Assembly (NCBI GenBank): GCA_016808115.1
Contig: JAEQBH010003856.1
Location: 186,001-250,000 of the forward strand
DNA from: Tetrastigma voinierianum
Lineage: Eukaryota; Streptophyta; Magnoliopsida; Vitales; Vitaceae
Reading direction: 5' to 3'
Length of the DNA: 64,000 bases
The notes under the pieces: model-generated
The model's database searches: none
What the model was told of the DNA's origin: nothing
Seen by the model: the letters and a program-made list of their open reading frames with translations, nothing else
Shown here: one piece after another, positions 32,800 to 44,159 of the stretch
Position numbering within the stretch: position 1 is the stretch's first letter
Layout of the letters: every line of letters starts with the position of its first letter
Made by a program: the position numbers and the translations under genes

Positions 32800-35700
32800 G
32801 CGATGAGGAAGCTCATGAAGATCAGGACATACCGGGGTTGTGCTTGCAGTATTGCTCTCTTTGATATTGATTTATATGCTTTAATTGATCCGGGCTCTAC
32901 ACATTCATATATATGCATGGAACAAATGAATGACAAACTACCAGCAGTAGAGCTATTAGATTATGACCTGCTTGTTACAAGTCCTCTGGGGCATAGTGTT
33001 AAGAGTCAGCGAATTATTGGCAAAAATTGTCCATAATGGTCCATGATAGGGAATTCTCGGTTGATCTAATTGCTTTGCCTTTTCATGATTTGATTTGATC
33101 TTGGGAATGGATTGGTTATCCTAAACATGGGCCATAGTTGGCATGATAAGAAAATATGTTTGCTTAAATGTCGACACATCGAGTAACCATCTGAGGTATC
33201 GATCACGAATCAGTCACAGAAATTATATGACTATGAAAGCCCGACGTTTTCTGAAGGTTGTGAAGCCTTTTTGGCTTTGATTCTTGACTCCAAAAGAGAG
33301 CAAGTAAACTTAGAAGATATTCCTGCAATTAAGGAGTTCCTTGATGTGTTTCCCGAAGAATCACCCGGAGTACCACCTGAACGAGAAGTGGATATCTCTA
33401 TTGAAGTTGTTCAGGAAACAATTCCTATTTCGAGGACACCTTACCGAATGGCTCCAACTGAACTGAAAGAGTTGAAGACTCAACTACAAGAGCTATTGGA
33501 TAAGGGTTTCATCCGACCTAGTGTTTCACCTTGGGGTGCGCCGGTTTTATTTGTTAAGAAGAAAGATGACACTCTTCGGATGTGCATTGACCATCGACAA
33601 ATAAACAAAGTAACAGTTAAGAATAAGTACCCGTTGCCAAGAATAGAAGATTTGTTTGATCAGTGAGAGGAGCCCGAAGTGTCTTCTCGAGATAGACTGC
33701 GATCGGGATATTATCAACTCGGGTAAAGAGGTTGATGTCCAGCTTGACTCGGAACCCGTTATGGCCACTATGAGTTTTTAGTCATGCCATTTGGATTGAC
33801 AAATGCTCCTGCTGCGTTTATGGACTTGATGAATAGGGTTTTCCGCCCCTATGTAGATCAATTTGTTGTGGTATTTATTGATGACATCCTGGTGTATTCT
33901 AAAGATGCAGGGAACATAGACCGTTTGAGGATAGTATTGCAAACTTTGAAAGAATCGATTGTTTGCCAAGTTAAGTAAATGTGATTTTTAGTAAGAATCA
34001 TTTCCTAGGCCATAATGTATCTGTAGGAAAGGTATTAGAAGTGGACCCAGTAAAAATTAGGCAATTGAATTGAAACCTCCTGAATGTAACCGAGGTGAGA
34101 AGTTTCTTGGGCTTAGCTGATTATTATCGGAGATTTGTACAAGGCTTTCAGTTATAGCATCCTCACTTACAAGATTACTCGTGAGGAGTGAAATTTGGCT
34201 TGGGATGATAAATTGCCAATCCAGTTTGAAAAATTAAAGGAAATGCGATTGAGGGCACCGGTGTTGATTGACTACTTGAGTAGGGATTACACGATATCTG
34301 ATGATGCTTAGAGAGGATAGGTTTGGGATGCGTATTGATGTAGGATAGGAAAGTGGTGGCAACATGCTTCGAGTGATTGAAGCGCATAGAGAAAAACTAT
34401 CCCACACACGATTTGGAGTTAACGGTGTAGTGTTCGCTTTGAAAATTTAGCGACACTATTTATATAGAGAAAATGTAAATTTTCGCGATCATAAGAGTGA
34501 AATATTTGCCTTTCAGGAATTTGAACTTGAAGCAACGTCGGTGGTTGGAATTATTGAAGACTATGACTGTATAATTGATTACCACCCTGGAAAAGCAAAT
34601 GTAGTGGCGGATGCGCCCAGAGTAGGAAAATGATTTACGCTCACGACCTTGAAGAAGATTATGATTGGGAGACTTTCGATGGAGCCTTGTTGGCTCGATT
34701 GAATGTGATACGGTTAAGACAAGCGATAGTGAATGCTTTCGAGAAAAGGATCTTAAAGTTCTGAGGTGAAACCGGTTAATTCGATCTGGGGAGACCGATG
34801 ATTTTGCCATAGATGGAAGTGGAGTTTGTTGTACAAGAGCAGTTATGTGTCACCCAGAATGATATAGATTGAAAAGAAAATAGATGGCTTCTGATACTAT
34901 TTTTCACCATGCATCTGGAAGTAATAAAATGTGCAGTGAAGCCCGATTATCTTGGTGGCGAGGGATGAAAAAGAATATTTCTGAATACGTGGCTAAGTGT
35001 CTGACGTGTCAGCAAGTAAAAGATGAACACCAAGTACCATCCAGTTTATTAAAGATCCCCTTCCCGATTCCACTAATGGAGGTGGGATAACATAATAGAT
35101 TCGTGTCAGTTTCCCTACCTTTGAAAAGAAGCATGATCTGTCTGGGTAATTGTGGACAAGCCCGACCAAATCTGCTTTCATATACCGATCCAACTTGGCT
35201 ACTCCATGGATCGTTTAGCGGTTTTAACTATGTGTGAGAGAATTGTCGGATTACATGGCATTCTGTATCGATAGTGTCGATTGCGATCCTCGATTTACGT
35301 CGAGGTTGGAAGAATTACACGATCCGGCTTTTGAGTGCGAGAAGTTGAATTTGTAGCGCTTTCCATCCACAAACGGTCTGGGCTGATGCGAAAGAAGTGA
35401 TTAATTATTGGAAGATATTATGCTTTAGAAATTTGTGTATTAGATTTTCCGGGAAATTGGGATAGGTACATTCCACTTATGGAATTTTCCTATAACAACA
35501 GTTATCAATCCAGTATTGGTATGGCCCTGTATGAAGCTCTATATGGAAGACGATGTAGAACTCCTATGTGTTGGACAGAGATGAACAAGCATAAGATTAT
35601 TGGTCTCAGATTAGTAAAAGACACGGAAGAAAGGTCGGATTATTGACCAAAGATTAAAGATGCTTGTGATAGACAAAGGTCTTATCTTAATTTGAAGAAA

Positions 35701-36150
35701 GATATAGAGTATGAAGTTGGAATGAGTGTTTTAAAAAGTATCTCCGTGGAAAAGATGCTCCGTTTTGGAAGGGAAAGGGAAACTACAGTCCACGATTCAT
35801 TGGCCCTTACGAGTTTTAGAAGAAGTGAGGACCGATGGCGTATCATTTTGACAACTCCACTCAGAGTTAGCCAAATTACATGATGTATTCCATTATTATA
35901 CATGCTTGGAGATATCGTTCGACCCATCGCACATATTACCGAGTTCAAGAGATATACAAGTCTGAAGATTTCACCTTGATGAAAATGAGAAAAATTTATT
36001 CTAGATCGTGAAATAAGACGATTCTGAAACAAACAAATCCCACTTTGGTAAAAGTGCTTTGCAACATCATGGTATGGAAAGAAGCTGACATAGGAGCCGA
36101 ATCGACAATGAAGTCTGATGCCCTCATTTCTTGATTCAGTAATTTCGAGG
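32800..36150 (+). pseudogene. pol: Gypsy-1 pol (protease, RT, RNase H, integrase), broken
   Basis: Protease near 32850-32925: FDIDLYALIDPGSTHSYIC, with D-P-G at the active site. RT: an open frame at 33271-33666 with PAIKEFLDVFPEESPGVPPE and SPWGAPVLFVKKKDDTLRMC, a stop at 33664, then at 33784-33978 MPFGLTNAPAAFMDL and the catalytic VVVFIDDILVYSKD. RNase H remnants cover about 34180-34640 (DYHPGKAN-like near 34575). The integrase zinc-binding part at 34884-35090 reads KMCSEARLSWWRGMKKNISE and AKCLTCQQVKDEHQVPSSLL. Core and C-terminal remnants run to about 35900. Each domain carries stops or frameshifts. Confidence 0.85.
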
Positions 36151-36158
36151 GCCAAAAA

Positions 36159-36176
36159 TTTATTTTAGGGGAGGAG
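36159..36176 (+). other. Gypsy-1 polypurine tract
   Basis: TTTTAGGGGAGGAG directly before LTR-B. Confidence 0.75.
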
Positions 36177-36914
36177 TACTTAACACCCAAAATATACCCC
36201 TAGTTATTTCAACATGTTAGGAGTATTATGTCGCTATAAATTGAAATTTTCGTAAAATAAGCTACTTGAGAAATATAGAGATTTATAAAACCAGGAATTT
36301 GACCGATTATAAGGCAAAGCTAGTAATTTGTCAAAGGAATCAAAGACATAGATTTATGAAATTAGGAGCTAAAAATACCATTTTAGGAAATTGGAATACA
36401 AATAGTTAAAGTGAAAGGCTAAAATGCTAAATAACATAAACCTTAATTATAAAAGAGATGTGGGAGCCAAAGTAAACGGTCTCCAAACAGTAGCTTACGG
36501 GAAGGAGAGGAAGAGGAAAGAGAAGGAGATCAAGCCAAGATATGGATGTAGCTTTGGTATGATTTTGTATATAATTCTCAAGTTTTATGTGAAGGTCCAT
36601 TGCACTTGTATGGCTGAGGGCTTGCCCCCGAACCTATGGTTGTTAGGATTACATCCTAACCAAAGTTTTCTTGAGTAGGGTTGCTAAAATTCTAAATGGC
36701 ACAAGATTGGTATGAAATCCTCATTTTGAGGGAGGGTTCATGGTAATTGTGTTAGGGTTTACAACAAACTAAGTAACCTTTATAATTGGTTTATGCATGG
36801 GTTATAACCCATAATATAGTTGTTTTGGGAGGAATTCATGATAGGTTTTTGATCTATGGATGAAAGTGTATGAAAAAGGGGAGAAAATATACATTATGGG
36901 CATTTTCGGGTGAA

Positions 36915-37016
36915 GTGTACCGGTACACCTTGAGACTGTACCGGTACACTTTGGGATCTGGTCATTTTTGGCCAATGTGTACCGGTACACGTTAGACCTA
37001 TACCGGTACACCCTGT
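36915..37016. repeat. ACCGGT palindrome cluster of LTR-B
   Basis: Four copies of a TGTACCGGTACA-type palindrome lie within about 100 bp (near 36917, 36940, 36979 and 37000). The first and third are GTGTACCGGTACAC, a perfect 14-bp palindrome. Confidence 0.85.
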
Positions 37017-37669
37017 TCTGTTTTTCCTATTTCGACCAGTTTTCGTATTTTAGCTATAACTTGTTCATTTCTTATCCGATTTGAGTGATTCAAGTGGTAA
37101 ATTAAAATAGACTTCAAGAAGAATCAAACATCAAGAAATAGGAATCGTCAAATTATGATTCTAGGTGGCCCAAAAATTCACTCAAAGTGGGGCCATATGC
37201 AATCCAATTCCTGCATCAGTCTTGAACATAGAAGTAGTCCGGGTTGTTTCGGACGTAACTTGAAATTCAGTGCTCAGTGGGGTGATTCAGTTGGAATAGA
37301 ATCCTTAGCACCTTAGCTTTAAATGAGTACAAGAGATAGTGACAAATGTAAGTTAAGACCCCGGAAAAAGTGATATTTCAAAAACTATCATTCAGGTAAA
37401 ATCGGTAAAATGACTAGTTGGCATGAAAAGTACACTAACTTTAGTTTGGATGATCCGATTGGATTGATTCCAATTCCTGGGTAAAGTAGATTCATAGAAG
37501 AATAAGAATAAATGAATAAGGTGTGATTACATACGCATCATACTTTACCAGTATATGAAATACGATCTGTCATGAACATATGATGTGGCTAAGAATGCCC
37601 TATTATAAAATAGTAAGTTACTGAACTCATATAATTATAAAAATGCCTAAGACTAGTTATTAAATGATA

Positions 37670-38030
37670 CGGCACTCCTATTCTGATTAGTACTTCGGTA
37701 CTCCTGTTAGTGCTCCGGCACTCCTGATTAGTACTTGGCTCGATTAGTCTTCTTGCAACTCACATTTCTTATTAGTACTTGGTACTCCCATTGAGTGCTC
37801 GGGCACTTCTAGGTGGTGCCCGGTACTCTGTTGGCGTCGGCACTCGATTAGTGCCGGTACTCTTGATTAGAGTGCTACTACCTCTGTTTGATTAGTACTT
37901 GGTACTCTGTTAAGTGCTCGACCTCTTGTCAGTTAAGTGCTACGGCACTCCTGTCTGATTAATTACTCACGACACTCCTGTTGATGTCAGCTTGAATCCA
38001 CCGCTATGCTCACGGCACTTCCGTATTGTA
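37670..38030. repeat. Degenerate CGGCACTC/GGTACTC tandem array of LTR-B
   Basis: Counterpart of 29715-30065. Units alternate CGGCACTC and GGTACTC with TGATTAGTACT or TTAGTGCT spacers. The two LTR copies have diverged in unit content. Confidence 0.7.
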
Positions 38031-39029
38031 TAGTATCTTCGGATACTTATTGTGCTGTGTCTTACACTTTTATTAGTACTAGTCTGGGTATTCCCATAAT
38101 TATATGATAATAACTTTGAAAAAGAATGAATAAGAAATGAAGGTGTATCGATTACGATACGCCAATACTGCGGGTATTTTACGAGATATGAGTAAGCTCT
38201 GTAACTCCTATGGGAGACCTGAATAATTATAAGTCCTGTAATACAGTATAAGTCCTATAGTACCTACGGGTACTTCCGATATAATGAACACAGTAGTACC
38301 CTCGGGTACTTATATAAGAATAAGCATAAGTAATTGTATAAATCCATGATATGAATGCATGTAATTTCCAATATTGTTATTGTTATATGCTGAACATAAA
38401 TGTGTACATGCATATCCTATATGTTTCCCACTAAGCGTAAAGCTTAGCACAGGTTTTAATCCGTGTAGGTTCAAGAGAAGACGTCCGAGAAATTCCGCAT
38501 TTCACCAGAGACTGACACACGGTAGGGGTTCATCCTTTGTAGGTTCAGCTCTGATCGATGGTGTAAATGTGTAGTTTTTGAATATGTAATGGGACTCAGT
38601 ACTGTATATGTGTGACACTGTAAACACCACTACGGTGGTAGTTTTATTTTGGACTTTTGTATATGATGTTGATATATTATAAGACTTTGATATATCAATG
38701 TCTAATTAAGCAGGTAAAGAGTCCCAGTATATAGTCTCGCGTCCCGGAATCGGTTCGGATCCGTCAATCGGGTCGGGCCGGGAATCGGGGCGTGAAAACC
38801 TATGCACTTGTAGTGATGCAAACCAAATTGAATGCATAAAAATGATTAAAGTCAAAAGAAGTAGAAATTATGGTTTGATATAATAAGTTTTTTGGTGTAG
38901 TTGCAAGGGACTATAGTTAGTCCCTAGCAGAAGTATTACAATATTTGTTGCAATCAAAATTTGGTCATCAATTAGCAAACAACTGTCACTCCCGCAGATG
39001 TGTCACAGTTATGTGTTCTTAGGTCAGGC

Positions 39030-40232
39030 ACAATTTTTCCCACTCCATCACTCCCTTTGTCATCCGTCTTGAGTTTACCTAATTTCTCCTTTAATTTGAT
39101 GTCTGTGAGCAAATTAACTCGTGCACTTAAATGTTATATCTCATTCTTCCTTGAATTTTGTCTTTTTTAGGATGTTATGGCAAAGCAGATTATTGGTAAA
39201 GGACGTGAGTTTAGGGCTCTATATCTTGATCATGCAGTATCGAGACTTGTCGCTTGTTTTTGAGTTACTACACCATTCAGATGCATCATCGATCGGGCCA
39301 CCCTTTCTTCCCTTGTTAAAAAATCAGGTCCATAGTCCCGTTGTCGTCATTAGGTTGTGAGTCTTGCTAATTTGTGAAGCATCATTGTCTTCCTTCTAGT
39401 CCTATAGTCAATAAATGAGCTAGTGATCTATTTAAATTAGTCTATTCAGATGTGTGGGGTCTGTGTCCAGTTGTGTCCCCAACTGGGTTTCAATATTTTG
39501 TCACTTTTGTTGATGATTATTCACGAACCACTTGGTTATATCTAATGAAACACCGTTTTGAGTTATTTTCTCATTTTCGTGCCTTTTATGCCGAGATACA
39601 CACTAAATTTCATGTTTCTGTTCAAAATTTGCGAAGTGATAATGCTAAAGAATACGTTTTTGAACAATTTCAGTCATTTATGCTTCAAAATGGAATCCTT
39701 CATCAGACCTCCTGCGTTGATACTCATTCCCAGAATGGAGTGGTTGAGAGAAAGAATAGACACCTCATTGAAACTGCCCGAGCTCTAATATTTCAAAGGC
39801 ATGTGCCCAAGCATTTCTGGGCCGATGTTGTTTCCAATGCTTGTTTTTTGATAAATTGGATGCCTTCCTCGGTCTTGAATTGGGACCACTTCGTATCACA
39901 TACTTTTTCCAAATAAACCTCTACTTCCTATTGAGCATCGGATATTTTGGTGTACTTGTTTTGTTCGAGATGTTTGTCTGCATGTGTTTAAACTCAATCC
40001 TAAGTCATTGAAGTGTATCTTCCTTGGTTATTCTCAAGTCGTATGGGCCATCGGCGTTACTCCCTAGGGTCTTCGTGAGGTACTGCTCTCTATTGATGTC
40101 ACATTTCTTGAGAATGTACCTTTCTCTTTACCTCTGACCCACACGAGTCAGGGGGAGGAAGACGATTAGCTTGTTTATACTCTTGCCTCACCCATTATCT
40201 CTCCCAAACCTACTCTTGTCCCTGGTCAGGTA
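39030..40232 (+). pseudogene. pol: Copia-3 protease end, pre-integrase and integrase fragment (host of the nest)
   Basis: Frames read LPNFSFNLMSVSKLTRAL (protease end, near 39095-39150), MAKQIIGKGREFRALYLDHA, then an open frame at 39452-39916. That frame has FVTFVDDYSRTTWLYLMKH, QNLRSDNAKEYVFEQF and HSQNGVVERKNRHLIETAR, so the two catalytic aspartates and the glutamate of a copia integrase are all visible. The integrase C-terminal part follows with FENVPFSL near 40108. It stops at 40232 where gypsy-2 begins and resumes at 52608. The 5' part of this copia is missing. Confidence 0.85.
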
Positions 40233-43127
40233 TGTAACGTCCCAAAAATAGCCTTCTTGTTTTATTATTTTACTTTATAGTATTTTATGCCATTATGTTT
40301 TTTTCTTTTTTTTTTATTATTCTATTTGTTATGTTATTGGTTTTAGGTGATAGAAATATTGATAAGTGAAGTGTAATTAGAATAAGTAGAAGGACTAAAA
40401 TGCAAAATGAGAAAAGAAAGCCAAAATGAGTTAGCTAAACAAGGCCTTGTAATGGATGAGAAGACAAGACCAAAAATTGGTCTTATAATGGGTATTTTTC
40501 ACGATTTGGAAAAGGGAGAGAGCTAGGGTTATGGGTTCTTGAGATGAGCCATTGTTGATGATTGTTCTCCATTTGTTCAAAGTTTTGCAAGAAAAGAGAA
40601 GAAAAAGGAAGTGATTGGAAGGTTTTAAGAAGAAAGCAAGGCATGGATTCTCCTCGATTGCTAGAGTCTTAACCATTTTGATTTTTGTGCTTAGGGAGAA
40701 CCTAACTTTCCATCTTGGGTAATTTGTTCTGAATTGGAGTTGTATTGCTATGGATTTTTCAAGGCTGTGGTCTAGAAGACCAAGAAGTGTAAAAAGAGAT
40801 GTATAGGTTTCAAGGAATCAAGACAAAGTTTTTTTTTTCTAAACCCATGTTTTGTTTCGCCATAACTCTGCCTTGAACTCCAAATTGGATTATTCCACTG
40901 AGATGGTGCATAAGAATCTGATTAAAATGTCTAGTTAGGCCAGAGACCTAAAACAGTCCAAAAAGAGTAGCTATGTTGGTGTTTCAGAGATGGACCAAAA
41001 CAGAGGCTAGAAATAGGAAAATTTATAGGTTGTGTCATGTTTTTATTTTGGTCATTAGTCATCCAAATTGAGTGATTCCAGTTGAGAAAGAACCCTAAGA
41101 GGTAAACCTACAAAAGTATAGAAGGTACCAAGAAGCAAACCTAACCCTAAGTCCACTGTTTTTGAGATTGAAGTGAAAATATGGGTAAGCTGCTGAGTTA
41201 TCCTCTGTTTTGGTACAGTTTTGGTGTTTTGGCCATAAATTAAGTTGTAATGATCCAAATAAGATGATTCCAATTTCTACTGAAAATAGACTCATAGAGA
41301 TATTATTTTCTCATGAAGTTCGTACACAGGCCTATTCGTCTTGATAAAATTTTTCAAGTGAATGTGCATCGGGTAGAAATCAACCCTAACCAAACCCTAG
41401 CATGCACGATCGACGTTTTTTGTTTTGAACTGTTCTCCGATCATATGTATTTGTGATGGATTAGGGGATGGTGATGATAAAACCTGAGCAAAAATCGGGA
41501 TTCAAAGAATAAGAGACAAGAATCGTCAACTCTTTGGTTCGTTTCCTTCACATTTCTTCGTTTTGGGTTGTGGTGTTTATTGTCGCCAAACCCAAGTGTT
41601 GATATAAAATCTACATAAGTTTGGTTTGAACCATAAATAAATTGGTTTGGGTATTGGTTAATTGATTTCAAGTGGATTAACATGAAAAAGGGAAGGCATT
41701 GTATGTTAATGCATGAATCATGTGTAGTCGAATGTGTATTGGTGTGTATGGTTCAGTTTTGGTGCAAAATTACTGTATGTATGTGTTTAAATTATGTTAA
41801 AGGTTTGGTGTAATTGAAATAGTGCATAAAACTCTTGTCTTAAGTGAATTAAAATGAAGAAAAAGTGATTGGATTATAGCCAAATGCGAGATAGTGTTTC
41901 TATGAGATTATGTGTAACTTGTGTGTACAAAATTATTGACTTGGAATAAATTGGCTTTTAAAATGGGTTAATCGGATAGCTAACATAGTGGTAAAGTAGG
42001 CATATTGGTTGTAAACTCAAGTATATTGTAGAATTCTTTATGAATAGCACTAGCAACTCTTACTATGACTAATTATTAATGTATCGTTAGCCGCTATATT
42101 CGAGTTAGGATAGATTGGTATACCAATAAGGATAAATGTAGCAGTACTGAGAATGATATGTTTTATAGTGACATACCGATCCGTAGCCTAGCGAGACAGT
42201 ATCGGTAGTGCGCACAAAAATGTAATGTAAAACTAATTCAGTCCGCAGCCAAAATGGATGATCGAAGTTATTAAAGTGTTAAATCGCCGCCAGCCCCAAT
42301 GAGACCATGTCGTTGATTCCGTTATCCTCTGCATTGAAAATTTCAGTTATATTTGTTTTAAGGGAAAATTATTAATAAACGTGGTGACTGAAGTTGCACG
42401 AAATACGGTATACGTGGAGCATGAAAGATGTGAATTCATCGTGGTTTTTATAGGCGAGATAAAATGAATGAATGTTAAAACTAGTATAAAATGTTACATA
42501 TATAAATATTGCATTGATCACATGAGCATTATGTCAAAATGTTTTTTGAAAAATATGTCAACAGCCAGACGAAAGTAATGTATGCCTGTTGCCGAATATT
42601 ATTTATATGTACATATATATGTTGTGTTAATTGTTTGACATGAGAATAGAAACGTAAAGAACCACTAAGCATGAAATTGCTTAGCGTGTTGATTTCTCAC
42701 GCGCAGGCACCGTGTTGATAGTGGCAAGACTGAAGACCTCCGAGCATAGAGTCACCATCATACAGTTTGGAGTATACGAAAATGCTCTGTTTCATGCATA
42801 CCACTTCATTTCATGATATCATGTGATTAATTTTGGGGAAATCAAAGATGTTTAAGTCTTCGTGGATAGCAAGGGGGTGAACTCTAGTAATATTTTGTAA
42901 ATGTTTTGGAAAGACATCAACGCCATTTCAGGACATCAATATGTTGTACTAAAGAATGATATGGGCCATTTTAAATGATATGATATATATTTCTCATACT
43001 AATGAATGTATTAGTAATGATATCATATATTCATATATATGTATGTTTATAATAAGTGTGTTTTGACAAATGATTTTTACGCAGCCTCGCTCTTGATCCG
43101 TTCAACGTCGTGTCGGGTTTATGATTA
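40233..43127 (+). repeat. Gypsy-2 5' LTR
   Basis: Begins TGTAACGTCCCAAAAATAGCC. The 3' end is placed before the primer site at about 43127. Aligns with 49624-52607, for example in CACTAAGCATGAAAT and TGTGTTTTGACAAATGATTT. Confidence 0.85.
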
Positions 43128-43128
43128 T

Positions 43129-43148
43129 TTGGGTATCAAAGAAATGGT
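43129..43148 (+). other. Gypsy-2 primer-binding site
   Basis: TTTGGGTATCAAAGAAATGG, close to TTGGTATCAGAGC, the complement of initiator tRNA-Met used by many plant gypsy elements. Confidence 0.75.
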
Positions 43149-43257
43149 TTAGGTGATTCTATGAATTGACTTTGAATTATGTGTGACATGCATTGCATTT
43201 GCATATAAAGGATGACGTGACTCTGATGCAGATCTTGTCAGCCTTAATAGGTTAAGC

Positions 43258-44000
43258 ATGGAAAGTTCAGGCCCCAACAGGGTCAGAGGTGACTTGAGGA
43301 GTCGTCTAAATAGCCTTGCTAGTGTGGATGGTGGGCAAGCATCCCATGCTCCATCAATACATGAAATACAAGCGACATGAGGTGTCGTCGATATCCTCCA
43401 ACAAATAGATCAAGCATTACAACGAGCAGCTCAACCAGTCAAAGTTGTCCCTCAGTGGGTAGTAATAGAGAGAATGGAAAAATACCGACCCATAGAGTTC
43501 CTTGGAAAGAAAGATGATGAGCCTTCCACTATGGAAAATTGGCTTGAAAGAATAGAGAGGATGCTTCTACAAATGCACTGCACACTAGAGGAAAATTTAG
43601 AGTGTGCAACCTCAGTTCTTTAGGATGATGCTTACTAGTGGTGGGTGTTTGTGACCAGAACTGCACCACAGGAAATATCACATGGGCGTTTTTCATAGCA
43701 GAATTTAAAAAGCAATACGTGGGTCAAATCTACCTTAGCAAAGATAAATCAAGAGTGAACCGAGTGGTATGATATTCGACAAAACCCGTCAAAGGTATAG
43801 TGTCGTTGTGAATATAGTCTATAGGGGTTGTCCCATCAGAATACGAGAGTATAAGTTTCCGGGAGACTTGATCGAGTTATCATTCAGAGAATTGGCGTGA
43901 TATTGTGTGGATGGATTGGTCATTCCATTACCAAGTGGTGGTTGATCAGAATGAAGCTGTGGATCTGAGGACAATCGAGCTTGAGGAAGTGGTCTTATCC
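43258..44000 (+). pseudogene. gag: Gypsy-2 gag N-terminal half, broken
   Basis: The reading frame from an ATG gives MESSGPNRVRGDLRSRLNSL and, further on, IEFLGKKDDEPSTMENWLER followed by a leucine-rich stretch near 43560-43600. This is the usual start of a gypsy gag (FxG...DPxxAENWLxxxE pattern). A few stops interrupt it. The gag C-terminus with the zinc knuckle, and the protease, are absent: within about 150 bp the sequence passes to the pre-RT linker. Confidence 0.75.
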
Positions 44001-44030
44001 GTGAGAGGTTGAACCACCTCTCTAATGTGA

Positions 44031-44150
44031 TATCCTCTCTAATGTGATATCCACCGCCACTGCTAGAACAATGGTTTGGAAAGGGTGTGATATCCTCTCT
44101 AATGTGATATCCACCGCCACTGCTAGAACAATGGTTTGGAAAGGGTGTGA
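44031..44150 (+). repeat. Exact 60-bp in-frame tandem duplication
   Basis: 44031-44090 and 44091-44150 are identical, base for base. The unit is 20 codons, so the open frame 44044-44268 runs through both and encodes ISTATARTMVWKGC twice. It sits exactly where the gag zinc knuckle and protease are missing. Confidence 0.95.
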
Positions 44151-44159
44151 GGCCTATCT

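Larger units (their letters stand above)
28163..38797 (+). mobile_element. Gypsy-1: rearranged Ty3/gypsy element, target duplication ACCTA
   Basis: LTR-A (28163-30856) and LTR-B (36177-38797) bound it, with ACCTA at 28158-28162 and 38798-38802. The plus-strand interior has gag, protease, RT, RNase H and integrase, all broken, and a polypurine tract before LTR-B. A third ACCTA plus 776 bp of 3' target flank lies between LTR-A and the interior (30857-31637), and the interior lacks its primer site and gag start. The domain order places integrase after RNase H, which defines gypsy; the sequence style matches chromovirus elements. Confidence 0.85.
36177..38797 (+). repeat. Gypsy-1 LTR-B
   Basis: Starts TACTTAACACCC (TG mutated) and ends ...CGGGGCGTGAAA, 2621 bp. 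Aligns with LTR-A throughout. ACCTA follows at 38798-38802. Confidence 0.9.
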
